A stretch of DNA of 64,000 nt from VRUE01 sp963837735. Lineage in GTDB: Bacteria > Actinomycetota > Thermoleophilia > Solirubrobacterales > 70-9. Within the stretch, counting starts at the first letter, position 1, and each line of letters opens with the position of its first letter. The notes beneath the pieces are model-generated. The model was not told where the DNA came from. It made no database searches and was given only the letters and a program-made list of their open reading frames with translations. Shown here piece after piece: positions 9,686 through 17,653 of the stretch. The translations under genes and the position numbers were made by a program. The DNA lies in contig CAWIOM010000005.1 in the NCBI GenBank assembly GCA_963837735.1, forward strand, positions 62,001 through 126,000. The letters run 5' to 3'.

Positions 9686-10990
9686 ATGACAGAGACGGCA
9701 ATCGGCAGCGGCAGCGGCTCCACCGACTACGACGCGGTCATCGTCGGCGGCAGCCTCGCCGGCGCGACGACGGCGATCCTGCTCGGACGCGAGGGGCTGC
9801 GGGTCGCGCTGGTCGAGAAGCAGCCCGACCCGGAGGCCTTCAAGCGGGTCTGCTCGCACTTCATCCAGGCCTCGGCGGTGCCGACGATCGAACGCCTCGA
9901 CCTGCTCGACCCGATCCTCGCCGCCGGCGGCGTCCGCTCGCGCATCCAGGCCTGGACCGAGTGGGGATGGCTCAAACCGCCCCCCGAGGAGGCCAGCCTC
10001 GGCGTCAACCTGCGCCGCGAGGTCCTCGACCCGATGGTGCGCGAAGCGGCGGCGAGGACGCCCGGCGTCGAGCTCCATCTCGGCAGGGCGGCGACCGGGC
10101 TGCTGCGCGACGCCGGCACGATCGCCGGGGTCACGGTCCGCGACCGCGACGGCGAGGAGACCGAGCTGAGGGCGACGCTGACGATCGGCGCCGACGGCCG
10201 CGACTCGCAGATCGCCGCGCTGGCCGGCGTCGAGGAGAAGGTCATCCCCCACGGCCGCTTCGCCTACGGCGGCTACTTCGAGGGGGCGCTGCCGGACTGG
10301 GCGCCCGACAGCGCGATCTGGTTCATGGACCCGCACTGGGCCGCCTCCTTCGTCACCGACAGCGAGCTCGTCTTCTACGCGGCGATGCCGACCAAGGAGC
10401 TGCTGCCCGAATTCAAACGCGACCCGACGGCGGCCCTGATCTCGTTCATGTCCGAGCTGCCGGAGCCGCCGCCGATCCTCGAGGGGCGGCTCGTCGACAC
10501 GGTCCTCGGCAAAGTCGAGATGCCGAGCCGGGAGCGCTTCCAGGTCGCGCCCGGCCTCGCCCTGGTCGGCGACGCCGCCCTTGCCGCCGACCCCCTGTTC
10601 GGCGTCGGCTGCGGCTGGGCCTTCCAGTCGGGCGAGTGGCTCGCCGACTCCGTCGCCCCGGCGCTGCACGGCGAGGAGCCGCTGGAGCGCGGCCTGAAGC
10701 GCTACCGCCGCACCCACAAACGGAAGCTCGGCGGCCACGAGTTCATGATCCGCGACTACTCGAGCGGCCGCAGGCTGACGCCCGCCGAACGGATGCTCTT
10801 CTCCGCCGCCGTCCGCGACCCGAAGGTCGCCACGACCTTCGACAAGTTCGCGACCCGCCAGGCCGGCCCGGCCAAGACCCTGGCGAAGACCGTTCCCCGG
10901 TCGATCCTGGTCAACGCCCGCCACGCGCTGCGCCGGCGCGGCGAGGGCGGCGAGGCGGCACACGGCGGGCGGACCCGCACGGCGGCGTGA
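9686..10990 (+). CDS. FAD-dependent oxidoreductase (group A monooxygenase / GGR-like)
   Basis: 434-residue flavoprotein. The N-terminal Rossmann motif is VIVGGSLAGATTAILLGREG (residues 14-33). The second FAD motif, LVGDAALAADPLFGVG, lies near residue 297, as in para-hydroxybenzoate hydroxylase-like and geranylgeranyl reductase-like enzymes. The region TIGADGRDSQIA near residue 168 is the third conserved element. The C-terminal tail is basic (HALRRRGEGGE). The ATG at 9686 has GGGAGG six bases upstream. The stop overlaps the GTG of the hydrolase gene (GTGA), so the two enzymes are probably made together and act on a common substrate, which cannot be told from sequence. Probably controlled by the divergent PadR regulator. 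Confidence 0.85.
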   Translation: MTETAIGSGSGSTDYDAVIVGGSLAGATTAILLGREGLRVALVEKQPDPEAFKRVCSHFIQASAVPTIERLDLLDPILAAGGVRSRIQAWTEWGWLKPPPEEASLGVNLRREVLDPMVREAAARTPGVELHLGRAATGLLRDAGTIAGVTVRDRDGEETELRATLTIGADGRDSQIAALAGVEEKVIPHGRFAYGGYFEGALPDWAPDSAIWFMDPHWAASFVTDSELVFYAAMPTKELLPEFKRDPTAALISFMSELPEPPPILEGRLVDTVLGKVEMPSRERFQVAPGLALVGDAALAADPLFGVGCGWAFQSGEWLADSVAPALHGEEPLERGLKRYRRTHKRKLGGHEFMIRDYSSGRRLTPAERMLFSAAVRDPKVATTFDKFATRQAGPAKTLAKTVPRSILVNARHALRRRGEGGEAAHGGRTRTAA

Positions 10991-11856
10991 CGGGCGGCGC
11001 GGCGACCCGCCGGACGCGGCTCGCGGCCGGCGGCACCGAGACGCGGCTGGTCGAGGCCGGGCCCGAGGGCGCCTCCGAGGCGGTCGTCTTCGTCCACGGC
11101 AACCCCGGCTCGGCCGACGACTGGGAGCCGCTGGTCGCGGCGGCCGGCGCCGCCGGCGTGCGCGCCGTCGCCTTCGACCTGCCCGACTTCGGCGAGACCG
11201 TCGCCGCCGAGGGCTTCGAGCACTCGGGGCCGGGCTATGCCGCCTTCCTCGGCGAGGCGCTGGCGGCGCTCGGCATCGGCCGCGTCCACCTCGTCCTGCA
11301 CGACTTCGGCGGCCCGATCGGGCTGATCTGGGCGATCGACAACCCCGACGCCCTGGCCGGCGCCGTCCTCATCGACACCGGCGTCCTGCCCGGCTACAGC
11401 TGGCACACCCTGGCCCGGGTCTGGCGGACGCCGGTGCTCGGCGAGGCCTTCCAGGCGGCCTCCCGGGGCCGCGCCTTCACCCGCGGCCTGGCGAGCAAAG
11501 AGCCGCGCGGGCTGCCGCCGGAGTTCCTCGCCAAGACGGCCGCCCACTACGACCGGCGAACCAAGCGCGCGGTGCTGAAGCTCTACCGGGCGACCGATGA
11601 CCCGGGCGCGGTGGGCGACGGCCTGGCCGCCGTCCTCGCGCCCCGCGACCTACCGGCGCTGGTGATCTGGGGAGAGCACGACGCCTACCTTCCGGTCGCC
11701 TACGCCGAGCGCCAGCGCGAGGCCTTCCCCTCAGCCGACGTCCACGTCCTGGCCGAGAGCGGGCACTGGCCCTTCGCCGACGCGCCCGAAGAGGTCGAGC
11801 GGCTCCTGCTCGGGTATCTCGAGCGAGCCGCCTCCGTCTCGGGCGCCTCCGCCTAA
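10987..11856 (+). CDS. Alpha/beta hydrolase with Asp nucleophile (epoxide hydrolase / haloalkane dehalogenase type)
   Basis: 289 residues from the overlapping GTG. The oxyanion strand HGNPGSADDW is near residue 34. The nucleophile elbow is LHDFGGPIG, with Asp rather than Ser. The third acid is likely in GEHDAYLP and the catalytic His in SGHWPF near residue 260. An Asp nucleophile followed by FGG is typical of epoxide hydrolases, haloalkane dehalogenases and fluoroacetate dehalogenases rather than of esterases. Coupled by a four-base overlap to the FAD oxidoreductase, which suggests an oxidise-then-hydrolyse sequence (for instance epoxide formed, then opened); that pairing is inference. It ends on a CTAA shared with the convergent ohr gene. 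Confidence 0.83.
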   Translation: MTGGAATRRTRLAAGGTETRLVEAGPEGASEAVVFVHGNPGSADDWEPLVAAAGAAGVRAVAFDLPDFGETVAAEGFEHSGPGYAAFLGEALAALGIGRVHLVLHDFGGPIGLIWAIDNPDALAGAVLIDTGVLPGYSWHTLARVWRTPVLGEAFQAASRGRAFTRGLASKEPRGLPPEFLAKTAAHYDRRTKRAVLKLYRATDDPGAVGDGLAAVLAPRDLPALVIWGEHDAYLPVAYAERQREAFPSADVHVLAESGHWPFADAPEEVERLLLGYLERAASVSGASA

Positions 11857-12291
11857 ACGGCGACGTCGGCGCCGTTGGCGCTGAGAGTCATCTCGATGTT
11901 GCCCCGTGTCGCGTTCGAGTAAGGGACAGACCCCGTGGGTCGCGGCGACCAGCTCGACGGCCTCCTCCTCGGCCAGCGACGGCAGGCTCACCGCCAGCTC
12001 GACGGCGATCGTGAAGGAGCGTTCTGGGCCCGTCACCAGCATCACCTTCGAGTCGATCGCGACGTCGCCGACCTCGAGCTTCTTGCGGCGGGCGACGGTG
12101 GCCAGGGCGTTCTCGAAGCAGGCCGCGTAGCCGACGGCGAAGAGCTGCTCGGGGTTCGTCCCGGGCTCCTCGCCGCCGAGCTCGGGCGGGATCCGCAGGT
12201 CGACCTCGAGCGCCCCGTCGGAGGTGCGGCCGTGGCCGGCGATCCTGCCGCCCGTGACGTGGGCCTCGGCGGTGTAGATCGGCTTGCCCAT
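11853..12291 (-). CDS. ohr: Organic hydroperoxide resistance protein Ohr
   Basis: Cytosolic thiol peroxidase of the Ohr/OsmC family that reduces organic (fatty-acid) hydroperoxides. The start is MGKPIYTAEAHVTGG. The family signature GTNPEQLFAVGYAACFENAL carries the first redox Cys near residue 60. The second redox Cys is in VCPYSNATRGN near residue 125. The length, about 145 residues, is normal. One extra T near 11920 breaks the frame in the second Cys region and is easily repaired, giving the end LSANGADVAV. The catalytic Arg is not obvious in the short N-terminal part; it may be in GRIAGHGRTSDG. No OhrR regulator lies beside it; the neighbours are Zur and a hydrolase. Confidence 0.9.
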
Positions 12292-12332
12292 CGACCAAGC
12301 CTAACCGCACCCGAGCCGCGGGCCGAAGGGGG

Positions 12333-12780
12333 TCAGGACGAGCAGCGCTCGCAGCGGCCGCGGAGGACGACGTCGTGGTCGGTGACCTCGAAGCGCACCT
12401 CGCCGGAGACCCGGTCGATCGCCCGCTCCAGGGCCGGGTCCTCGAAGGGGACCATGCGCCCGCACTCGCGGCAGATCGCGTGATGGTGGTGGTGGCCGCC
12501 GGGCTCGACCCGCTCGTAGCCGGCCGTCCCCCGCGTCACCTCGAGCCGCTGCAGCAGCCCGAGCTGCTCGAGCTGCTCGAGCGCCCGGTAGACGCTGGCC
12601 CGGCCCGGGGGCTTCTTCCGGCGCCGCAGCTCGTCGTCGAGCTCCAGTGCCGTCACCGCGCAGTCGTGGCGGGCGAGCGCCTCGACCACCGCGGTGCGGG
12701 CGGCGCTGCGGCGCAGGCCGGCACCCCGCAGGGTCCGCAGGGCGTGCTCGGCCCACTCGCTGTCGGCAGCGGACGGCCAT
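12333..12780 (-). CDS. zur: Fur-family metalloregulator, probably Zur
   Basis: About 148 residues. The winged-helix DNA-binding half reads LRTLRGAGLRRSAARTAVVE then RASVYRALEQLEQLGLLQR. The metal-binding C-terminal half has a run of five His followed by CRECGRM and, near the end, RGRCERCSS: two CxxC pairs for structural zinc as in Fur/Zur. It is the last gene of the ABC importer operon and starts at an ATG inside the TGATG overlap with the permease stop. This context makes zinc (Zur) more likely than iron or peroxide sensing. One extra C near 12765 breaks the N-terminus. It probably represses its own operon through the box at 16.1 kb. Confidence 0.82.
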
Positions 12781-13607
12781 CAGCCGATCGTAGCTGCGCC
12801 CCGGGCGCGGGTGAGGAGGGACGAGATCGCCAGCGCCGCCAGGTAGGCGGCGACGATCGCCAGCGCGATCGAGGCGCCGCCGGCGGTGCCCGCGTAGTAG
12901 GAGAGGTAGATGCCGGCGAGGCCGGCGATCAGGGCGATCGCCGTGGCCAGCGCGAACATCGGCACGATCCTCTCGGTGAGCCGGCGGGCGGCGGCGGCCG
13001 GGCCGACGAAGACGGCGACGACGAGCAGGTTGCCGAGGCCCTGGACCGCGACCACGATCGCCGCCGAGAGCAGGAGCAGCAGCGCCGCGTCGACGGCCGC
13101 CGGGCCGAGGCCGAGCGCCCGCGCCGAGGCGCGGTCGAACCCTGTCGCCAGCAGCCTGCCGTGCAGCAACCGCAGCGCCACGGCGACCGTGACGGCGAGT
13201 GCCGCCGCCGCCATCAGGTCGGCGTCGCTGGGCCCGAGGATGTCGCCGAAGAGCAGCGTCTCGATCCCCGGCGGCGAGTCGGGCGAGAGCGCGAGCAGCA
13301 CCCCGAGCCCGAACATCGTCGTCACCACCACGGCGACGGCGACGTCGCGGCCGACTCCCGGCACCCGGCCGGCGAGGGCGATCGCCAGCGCCGCGATCGC
13401 GATCGCCGGCGCCGCGCCGAGCAGGAGGGGGACACCGGCGAGGGTTGCGATCACGAGGCCGGGAAAGATCGAGTGGGCCAGCGACTCCGCCGCGTAGGAG
13501 AACTCGTAGAGGACGACCCAGCAGCCGAGGGCCCCGGAGGCGATGGCGATCAGGGCGATCTCGGCGAGCGCCCGCTGCACGAAGGCTTCCTGGAGGGGGG
13601 CGAGCAT
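12780..13607 (-). CDS. znuB: Zinc/manganese-type ABC transporter permease (ABC-3 family)
   Basis: 275-residue integral membrane subunit with about eight hydrophobic helices. Family hallmarks are FSYAAESLAHSIFPGLVIAT in the second segment, TLLFGDILGPSDADL, and ATGFDRASARALGLG, a cytoplasmic loop that contacts the ATPase. The following VDAALLLLLSAAIVVAVQGL matches ABC-3 permeases of ZnuB/MntB type. The ATG at 13607 lies just after the ATPase stop, and the gene overlaps zur by TGATG. Because another, different permease is fused to the binding protein in the same operon, the channel may be a heterodimer. Confidence 0.88.
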   Translation of the reverse strand: MLAPLQEAFVQRALAEIALIAIASGALGCWVVLYEFSYAAESLAHSIFPGLVIATLAGVPLLLGAAPAIAIAALAIALAGRVPGVGRDVAVAVVVTTMFGLGVLLALSPDSPPGIETLLFGDILGPSDADLMAAAALAVTVAVALRLLHGRLLATGFDRASARALGLGPAAVDAALLLLLSAAIVVAVQGLGNLLVVAVFVGPAAAARRLTERIVPMFALATAIALIAGLAGIYLSYYAGTAGGASIALAIVAAYLAALAISSLLTRARGAATIG

Positions 13608-13609
13608 CG

Positions 13610-14366
13610 TCAGTCGTGATGGTGGTGGTGAGGCGGGAGGATGCCGCGGCCGCCGGTGCCGGGGATCTCGACGATCTCGCCTCCGTAGGTGGCTTCGAGC
13701 ACGGTGCGGTCGAGGGTCGCTCGCCGGCGGCCCGACGGCGATCTGGCTGCGGTTGAGGCAGAGGACCGAGTCCCAGCGGCGCGCCTGCTCGAGGTCGTGC
13801 GTGGCGATCACGATCGCCCGCCCCTCGGCGGCGAGGGACGCGATCAGGCCCTCGAGCAGCTCCGAGCCGGGTCGGTCGAGGCCGGTGAAGGGCTCGTCGA
13901 GGAGCAGCACCCGCGCCTCCTGGACCAGGGCGCGGGCGATCAGGGTGCGCTGCCGCTGGCCGCCCGAGAGCTCGCCGAATGTCTCCTCCGCCAGCGGGGC
14001 GAGGCCGACGCGGCCGAGCGCCTCGCCCGCCTCGCGACGCTCGGCGCGGCCGGGCCGGCGCCACCAGGGCAGCCTCGAGAGCGCCCCCATCGCCGCGACG
14101 TCGAGGGCGGAGACGGGGTAGTCGAGCCGCGAGCGCTCGGTCTGGGGGACGGTCGCGCAGCGGGCGCCCACCCGCAGCGAGCCGCGGGCGGGCCGCAGCT
14201 CGCCGAGCAGCGCCCGCAGCAGGGTCGTCTTGCCGCCGCCGTTGGGGCCGAGCAGCGCCATCCGCTCGCCCGGGTGCAGGGCGAAGCCGACCCCCGAGAT
14301 CGCCTCGCCCGCCCCCGGGTAGCCGACCGCCAGGCCCTCGGCCTCGATCAGCGGCTCGGCCGGCAC
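13610..14366 (-). CDS. znuC: Zinc/manganese-type ABC transporter ATPase
   Basis: About 251 residues. Walker A GPNGGGKTTLLRALLGEL is near residue 38. The Q-loop region is TVPQTERSRLDYPV, the signature LSGGQRQRTLIARAL, Walker B VLLLDEPFTGLDRPGS and the H-loop VIATHDLEQA. This is the ZnuC/MntA class. The GTG at 14366 follows GGGAGG and lies inside the 3' end of the upstream fusion gene (19-base overlap). One extra base near 13740 shifts the last quarter; the restored end is TYGGEIVEIPGTGGRGILPP followed by five His and Asp. A His-rich tail is unusual for an ATPase and could bind zinc; that is a guess. Confidence 0.87.
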
Positions 14367-16093
14367 CCGCGCCTCCCGTCGGTGAAGCCGGCGACCATCG
14401 CGTCCGCGTTGGCCGCCTCCATGCCCAGGTAGGTGGCGCCGGGCGAGCCCTCCGGCCCCAGCGTGTCCCCGTAGAGGGTGCGCCCGCTGGAGGCCCCGGT
14501 CTGGCCGGCGATCGCCTCGGCGACCTTCGGGCTCAGGGAGCTCTCCGGGAAGACGGCGGTCACCCCCTCCGCCTCGATCGTCCGGGCGAGCTCGCTGAGG
14601 TCCCTGGCCGAGGGCTGGGCCTGGGTCGTCTGCGAGGGGATGACGGCGCCGACGACGTCGATCCCGTAGCGGTGGGCGAAGTAGCCGAAGGCGTCGTGGT
14701 CGGTGACGAGCCTGCGCCGCGCGCGCGGCACGGCGGCAAAGCAGGCGGCGATGCCGCGGTCGAGCGCCCGCAGGCGGGCGAGGTAGGCGGCGGCGTTGGC
14801 TTCGAAGAGGTCGCGGCGGGCGGGGTCGGCAGCGGCGAGGCGACGCTCGATCTCGCCGACGGCGGCCTCGGCATTGCGGGGGTCGTGCCACCAGTGCGGG
14901 TCGTATTCGGAGGCCTCGGACCCCGTCTCCTCGCCGGGCAGGCGGTCGGGAACCGAGGCCCCGAGGTCGATCACCTCGGCGCCGCTGCCGCTGTCGGAGA
15001 CGACCTCCTTGATCCAGTCGTCGAGCCCGTCGCCGTTGGCGAAGACCAGCTCGGCGCCCGCGGCGGCCTCGACGTCGCTGGGCCGGGGCTCGTACTCGTG
15101 CGGGTCCGTGTTCGGCTCGAGAACCTGGTCGACCGAGACCGCGCTGCCGCCGATTTCGCGGACCCAGTCGCCGAGAACCGTCGTCGTCGCGACCACGTCG
15201 AGCCGGCCGCCCGAGTCGGGCCCGGCGCTCCCGCAGCCGCCGGCGAGCAGCGCCAGCGCCAGCGCCGCCGTGGCGGCGAACAGCGCGGGCCGGCGCCGGG
15301 CGAGCGCCCTCGCCGCCGCGACGAGGGCGAAGACGGCCCCGGCGACGCAGGCGATCGTCGCCCCGGGCGGCGCGTCGGTCTTGACCGAGAGCCAGAGGCC
15401 CACGGTCCCCTCGGCGGCGACGAGGGCGATGCTGGCGAGCTGCCAGCTCAGCATCCGGCGGGTCAGCAGCCGAGCGGTGATCGCCGGCACGACGAAGAGG
15501 GCGCCGACCAGGAGGGCGCCGACGACCGAGAGCGCCGCGACGCTGGCGAGCGCGATCAGGCCGAGCAGCGCTGCGTCGAGCAGCGTTGCCTCCCTGCGGC
15601 CGGCCCCGGGGCCGGCCGGGTCGAAGCCCCGTTGCAGCCAACGGTGGCCGACCAGCAGGCTGGCGAGAAGGGTCGCGGCTGCTGCTGCTGCTGCCAGGGC
15701 GATGTCGCCGCCGTCGACGAGCAACAGGCTGCCGAAGAGCAGGGTCTCGACGTTGGCGCCGGAGCCGAAGACGTCGCTGGCGAGGATCACGCCCGAGGCG
15801 AGGCAGGCGACGAGGACGATCGCGACGGCGCTGTCTCCCTCCTCCTGCCGGCGGCCGAGCGCCGAGCTGCCGACGGCGAAGGCGGCGGCGGCGGCGAAGG
15901 CCCCCAGCGGAGCGGCGAACCCGAGCCCGTCGGCGAGAACCAGGCCGGGGAAGGCGGCGGTGCCGACGGCGTGGGAGAAGAAGGCGAGGCCGCGGAGGAC
16001 TATCCAGGTGCCGAGCAGCCCGGCGGGCACGGCGAGGATGAGGACCTCGAGCAGGCCGCGCTGCACGAATGGGAGCTGGAAGGGCTCGAGCAA
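14348..16093 (-). CDS. Fused ABC-3 permease and zinc-binding lipoprotein (ZnuB-ZnuA fusion)
   Basis: A single uninterrupted 581-residue frame. Residues 1-270 are a complete ABC-3 permease (RGLAFFSHAVGTAAFPGLVL, TLLFGSLLLVDGG). Without any stop or internal ATG/GTG/TTG near the junction, an Arg-rich turn (ARRRPALF) leads into a hydrophobic signal with the lipobox LAGGC, Cys near 287. From there on it is a ZnuA/TroA-type binding protein with likely metal ligands in DPHEYEP, DPHWWHDPRN, TDHDAFGYFAHRYG and PESSLSPK. So the binding domain would be tethered outside the membrane by the permease. The TTG start at 16093 follows a TATGCT -10 by nine bases. First gene of the operon; the ATPase start overlaps its end. 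Zinc is preferred to manganese because of the linked Zur. Confidence 0.85.
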   Translation of the reverse strand: MLEPFQLPFVQRGLLEVLILAVPAGLLGTWIVLRGLAFFSHAVGTAAFPGLVLADGLGFAAPLGAFAAAAAFAVGSSALGRRQEEGDSAVAIVLVACLASGVILASDVFGSGANVETLLFGSLLLVDGGDIALAAAAAAATLLASLLVGHRWLQRGFDPAGPGAGRREATLLDAALLGLIALASVAALSVVGALLVGALFVVPAITARLLTRRMLSWQLASIALVAAEGTVGLWLSVKTDAPPGATIACVAGAVFALVAAARALARRRPALFAATAALALALLAGGCGSAGPDSGGRLDVVATTTVLGDWVREIGGSAVSVDQVLEPNTDPHEYEPRPSDVEAAAGAELVFANGDGLDDWIKEVVSDSGSGAEVIDLGASVPDRLPGEETGSEASEYDPHWWHDPRNAEAAVGEIERRLAAADPARRDLFEANAAAYLARLRALDRGIAACFAAVPRARRRLVTDHDAFGYFAHRYGIDVVGAVIPSQTTQAQPSARDLSELARTIEAEGVTAVFPESSLSPKVAEAIAGQTGASSGRTLYGDTLGPEGSPGATYLGMEAANADAMVAGFTDGRRGCRPSR

Positions 16094-16098
16094 GGCCC

Positions 16099-16120
16099 AC
16101 TCAGCATAGTGAGAATGAGT
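16099..16120 (-). promoter_or_regulatory. Candidate Zur box over the importer promoter
   Basis: ACTCA (16099-16103) and TGAGT (16116-16120) are inverted arms 12 bases apart, containing the Fur-like core GAGAATGAG. The putative -10 TATGCT (minus strand, 16108-16103) lies inside it, and the TTG start is nine bases further on. Binding of a Fur-family repressor here would block transcription of the whole znu-zur operon. Confidence 0.5.
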
Positions 16121-16142
16121 CCTGTTTGCAAAACGGCGAGGA

Positions 16143-17177
16143 TCAGAGCAGGCGCAGGGTCAGGTCCCGGCCGCGCGGGGAGAAGTGGCTGCCGTTGCCC
16201 TTCAGCCGCAGCAGCCTCTGGTCGGCGGTGCGCATCAGCTCCTCGAAGGACTCGCCATCCTCGGGGAAGACCGCGAGCCCCAGCGACGCGTGGGGCGAGG
16301 GCAGGCGCGAGCCCGGCTCGTGGGCGGCGATCGCCGCTCGAATCGCCTCGCCCATCTGGGCCGCGCCGTCGCCCTGGGACCCGGGAGCGATGACGGCGAA
16401 CTCGTCGCCGCCGATCCGGGCGAGCAGGTCGGTCGAGCGCAGCACGCTGCGGGCGCGCCTGACCACCTGACGGAGGACCTCGTCGCCGAGTGGGTGGCCG
16501 TAGTCGTCGTTGATCGTCTTGAAGTCGTCGAGGTCGATGGTCAGCAGCGCGAAGGGCTCGGCGTCGCCCCGCCGTCGGGCACCGTTCGGGTCGACCCGCG
16601 CGGCCAGCTCCCGGCGCAGCGCGGAATCGAATGCACGGCGGTTGGCGACCCCGGTCAGCGGGTCGAGGTTGGCGATCACCCGCTGGTGAGCCTCGGCTTC
16701 GACGAGCCGGCGTTTGAGGCTGACCATCACCCCCGTGAGGACGAGGAAGGTGGTGGCGAGGGCGAGGTAGCGCGAGGGGAAGGCGGTGGCGGTGGCGCCG
16801 TTTTCGTAGACCAGCGGCGCCGCGGCGATCAGGACCAGCTCGATCGAGAGGGGCCAGGCCCAGCGGGCCGGGAAGAAGAGGGCGGCGTAGAGGAGCGAGC
16901 AGACCAGCAGCGGCTCGACGTAGCTGATCGAGCCTCCGGTCATATAGATCCCCACGCCGACGACGGGGACGGTGACGAACATGCCGATCGCGAGTGCCTT
17001 CATCGAGGCGCGCTGCCAGGGAATCAGCCCCGTGACGCTGCCGATCCCGTAGGCGAGAACCAGGGCGCTGAGTGGGAGGACCCAGGCCGGCGCCTCGTGC
17101 TGGGCGCCGGGCAGGAAGGTGCCGAGAATGGCGGCCAGCGCGCCGACGGTCCAGAGCAGCCCGGAGACGCGGCCCAT
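16143..17177 (-). CDS. Membrane-anchored diguanylate cyclase (GGDEF)
   Basis: 344 residues. Residues 1-160 form about six transmembrane helices (VLPLSALVLAYGIGSV, LATTFLVLTGVMVSL) without a recognisable sensor fold. A short linker and NLDPLTGVANRRAF introduce a GGDEF domain with the intact active-site motif RIGGDEFAV near residue 268, plus DLDDFKTINDDYGHPLGDEVL. It is therefore expected to make cyclic di-GMP from GTP at the inner face of the membrane. An RxxD inhibitory site is not evident just before the motif. Orientation is the same as the VOC/MFS operon upstream. The ATG at 17177 has no strong ribosome site; an open frame runs on 28 codons upstream but has no usual start codon. Confidence 0.87.
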   Translation of the reverse strand: MGRVSGLLWTVGALAAILGTFLPGAQHEAPAWVLPLSALVLAYGIGSVTGLIPWQRASMKALAIGMFVTVPVVGVGIYMTGGSISYVEPLLVCSLLYAALFFPARWAWPLSIELVLIAAAPLVYENGATATAFPSRYLALATTFLVLTGVMVSLKRRLVEAEAHQRVIANLDPLTGVANRRAFDSALRRELAARVDPNGARRRGDAEPFALLTIDLDDFKTINDDYGHPLGDEVLRQVVRRARSVLRSTDLLARIGGDEFAVIAPGSQGDGAAQMGEAIRAAIAAHEPGSRLPSPHASLGLAVFPEDGESFEELMRTADQRLLRLKGNGSHFSPRGRDLTLRLL

Positions 17178-17267
17178 CCGGGCCTGCTCGTCGTAGTGCT
17201 CGGCGAGGGCTGGGCGAGGGTCGGGGTTTTCGGGACGGACGCGGCCGATGCGCCCCTTATCGACCGC

Positions 17268-17642
17268 TCAGCTCGCGTCCTTGACCAGGCCAACGACGTT
17301 CCCATCAGGATCCTTGAACTGGCCCAGCTCGACTTCCTCGTTGACCGTCTGGGGGCCCATGACCCGTGTCCCGCCGAGGCTCTCGGCCCTGGCCAGCGCC
17401 TCCTCCACGTCCGGCACGGCGACATAGAAGGTGACCTGCGGCTCGACTCCCTCGTAACCCCCGGCGACGCCGCCGCCGATCCCGAGGCTGCCGTCGGGCG
17501 CAGGGTTGTCCTCTTTGGCGACGAGCCCGTAGTTCATCGGGTTGTCGGCGTCGATCTTCCAGCCGAACAGGTCGGAGTAGTAGGCGCGCGTCTTTGCGGC
17601 GTCGGTGCCGATGATCTCGAAGTGAACTACCGGTCGTCCCAT
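17268..17642 (-). CDS. VOC-family (glyoxalase/bleomycin-resistance-like) protein
   Basis: 124 residues, the single-module vicinal-oxygen-chelate length. The first beta-alpha-beta unit is VVHFEIIGTDAAKTRAYYSD plus LFGWKID. The second unit is VTFYVAVPDVEEALARAESL, ending GQFKDPDGNVVGLV, where the metal-ligand Glu of true glyoxalases is replaced, so enzymatic activity is doubtful. AAGGAG eight bases before the ATG at 17642 fixes the start. It follows the MFS exporter by a few overlapping bases and is likely co-expressed, perhaps binding the compound that the exporter removes; that is inference. Confidence 0.85.
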   Translation of the reverse strand: MGRPVVHFEIIGTDAAKTRAYYSDLFGWKIDADNPMNYGLVAKEDNPAPDGSLGIGGGVAGGYEGVEPQVTFYVAVPDVEEALARAESLGGTRVMGPQTVNEEVELGQFKDPDGNVVGLVKDAS

Positions 17643-17653
17643 GGTCTGCTCCT

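Noticed and set aside
12480..12500. Run of five His codons in the Fur-family gene as an engineered tag
   Set aside because: A His-rich stretch at this place is normal in Fur/Zur proteins and is part of metal binding.
12780..16100. Single 1106-residue minus-strand frame over the whole zinc importer
   Set aside because: It strings together out-of-frame pieces; the real permease, ATPase and fusion frames are identified individually.
13979..16393. 804-residue plus-strand frame antisense to the zinc importer
   Set aside because: Low-complexity Arg/Gly/Ala text antisense to clear transporter domains.
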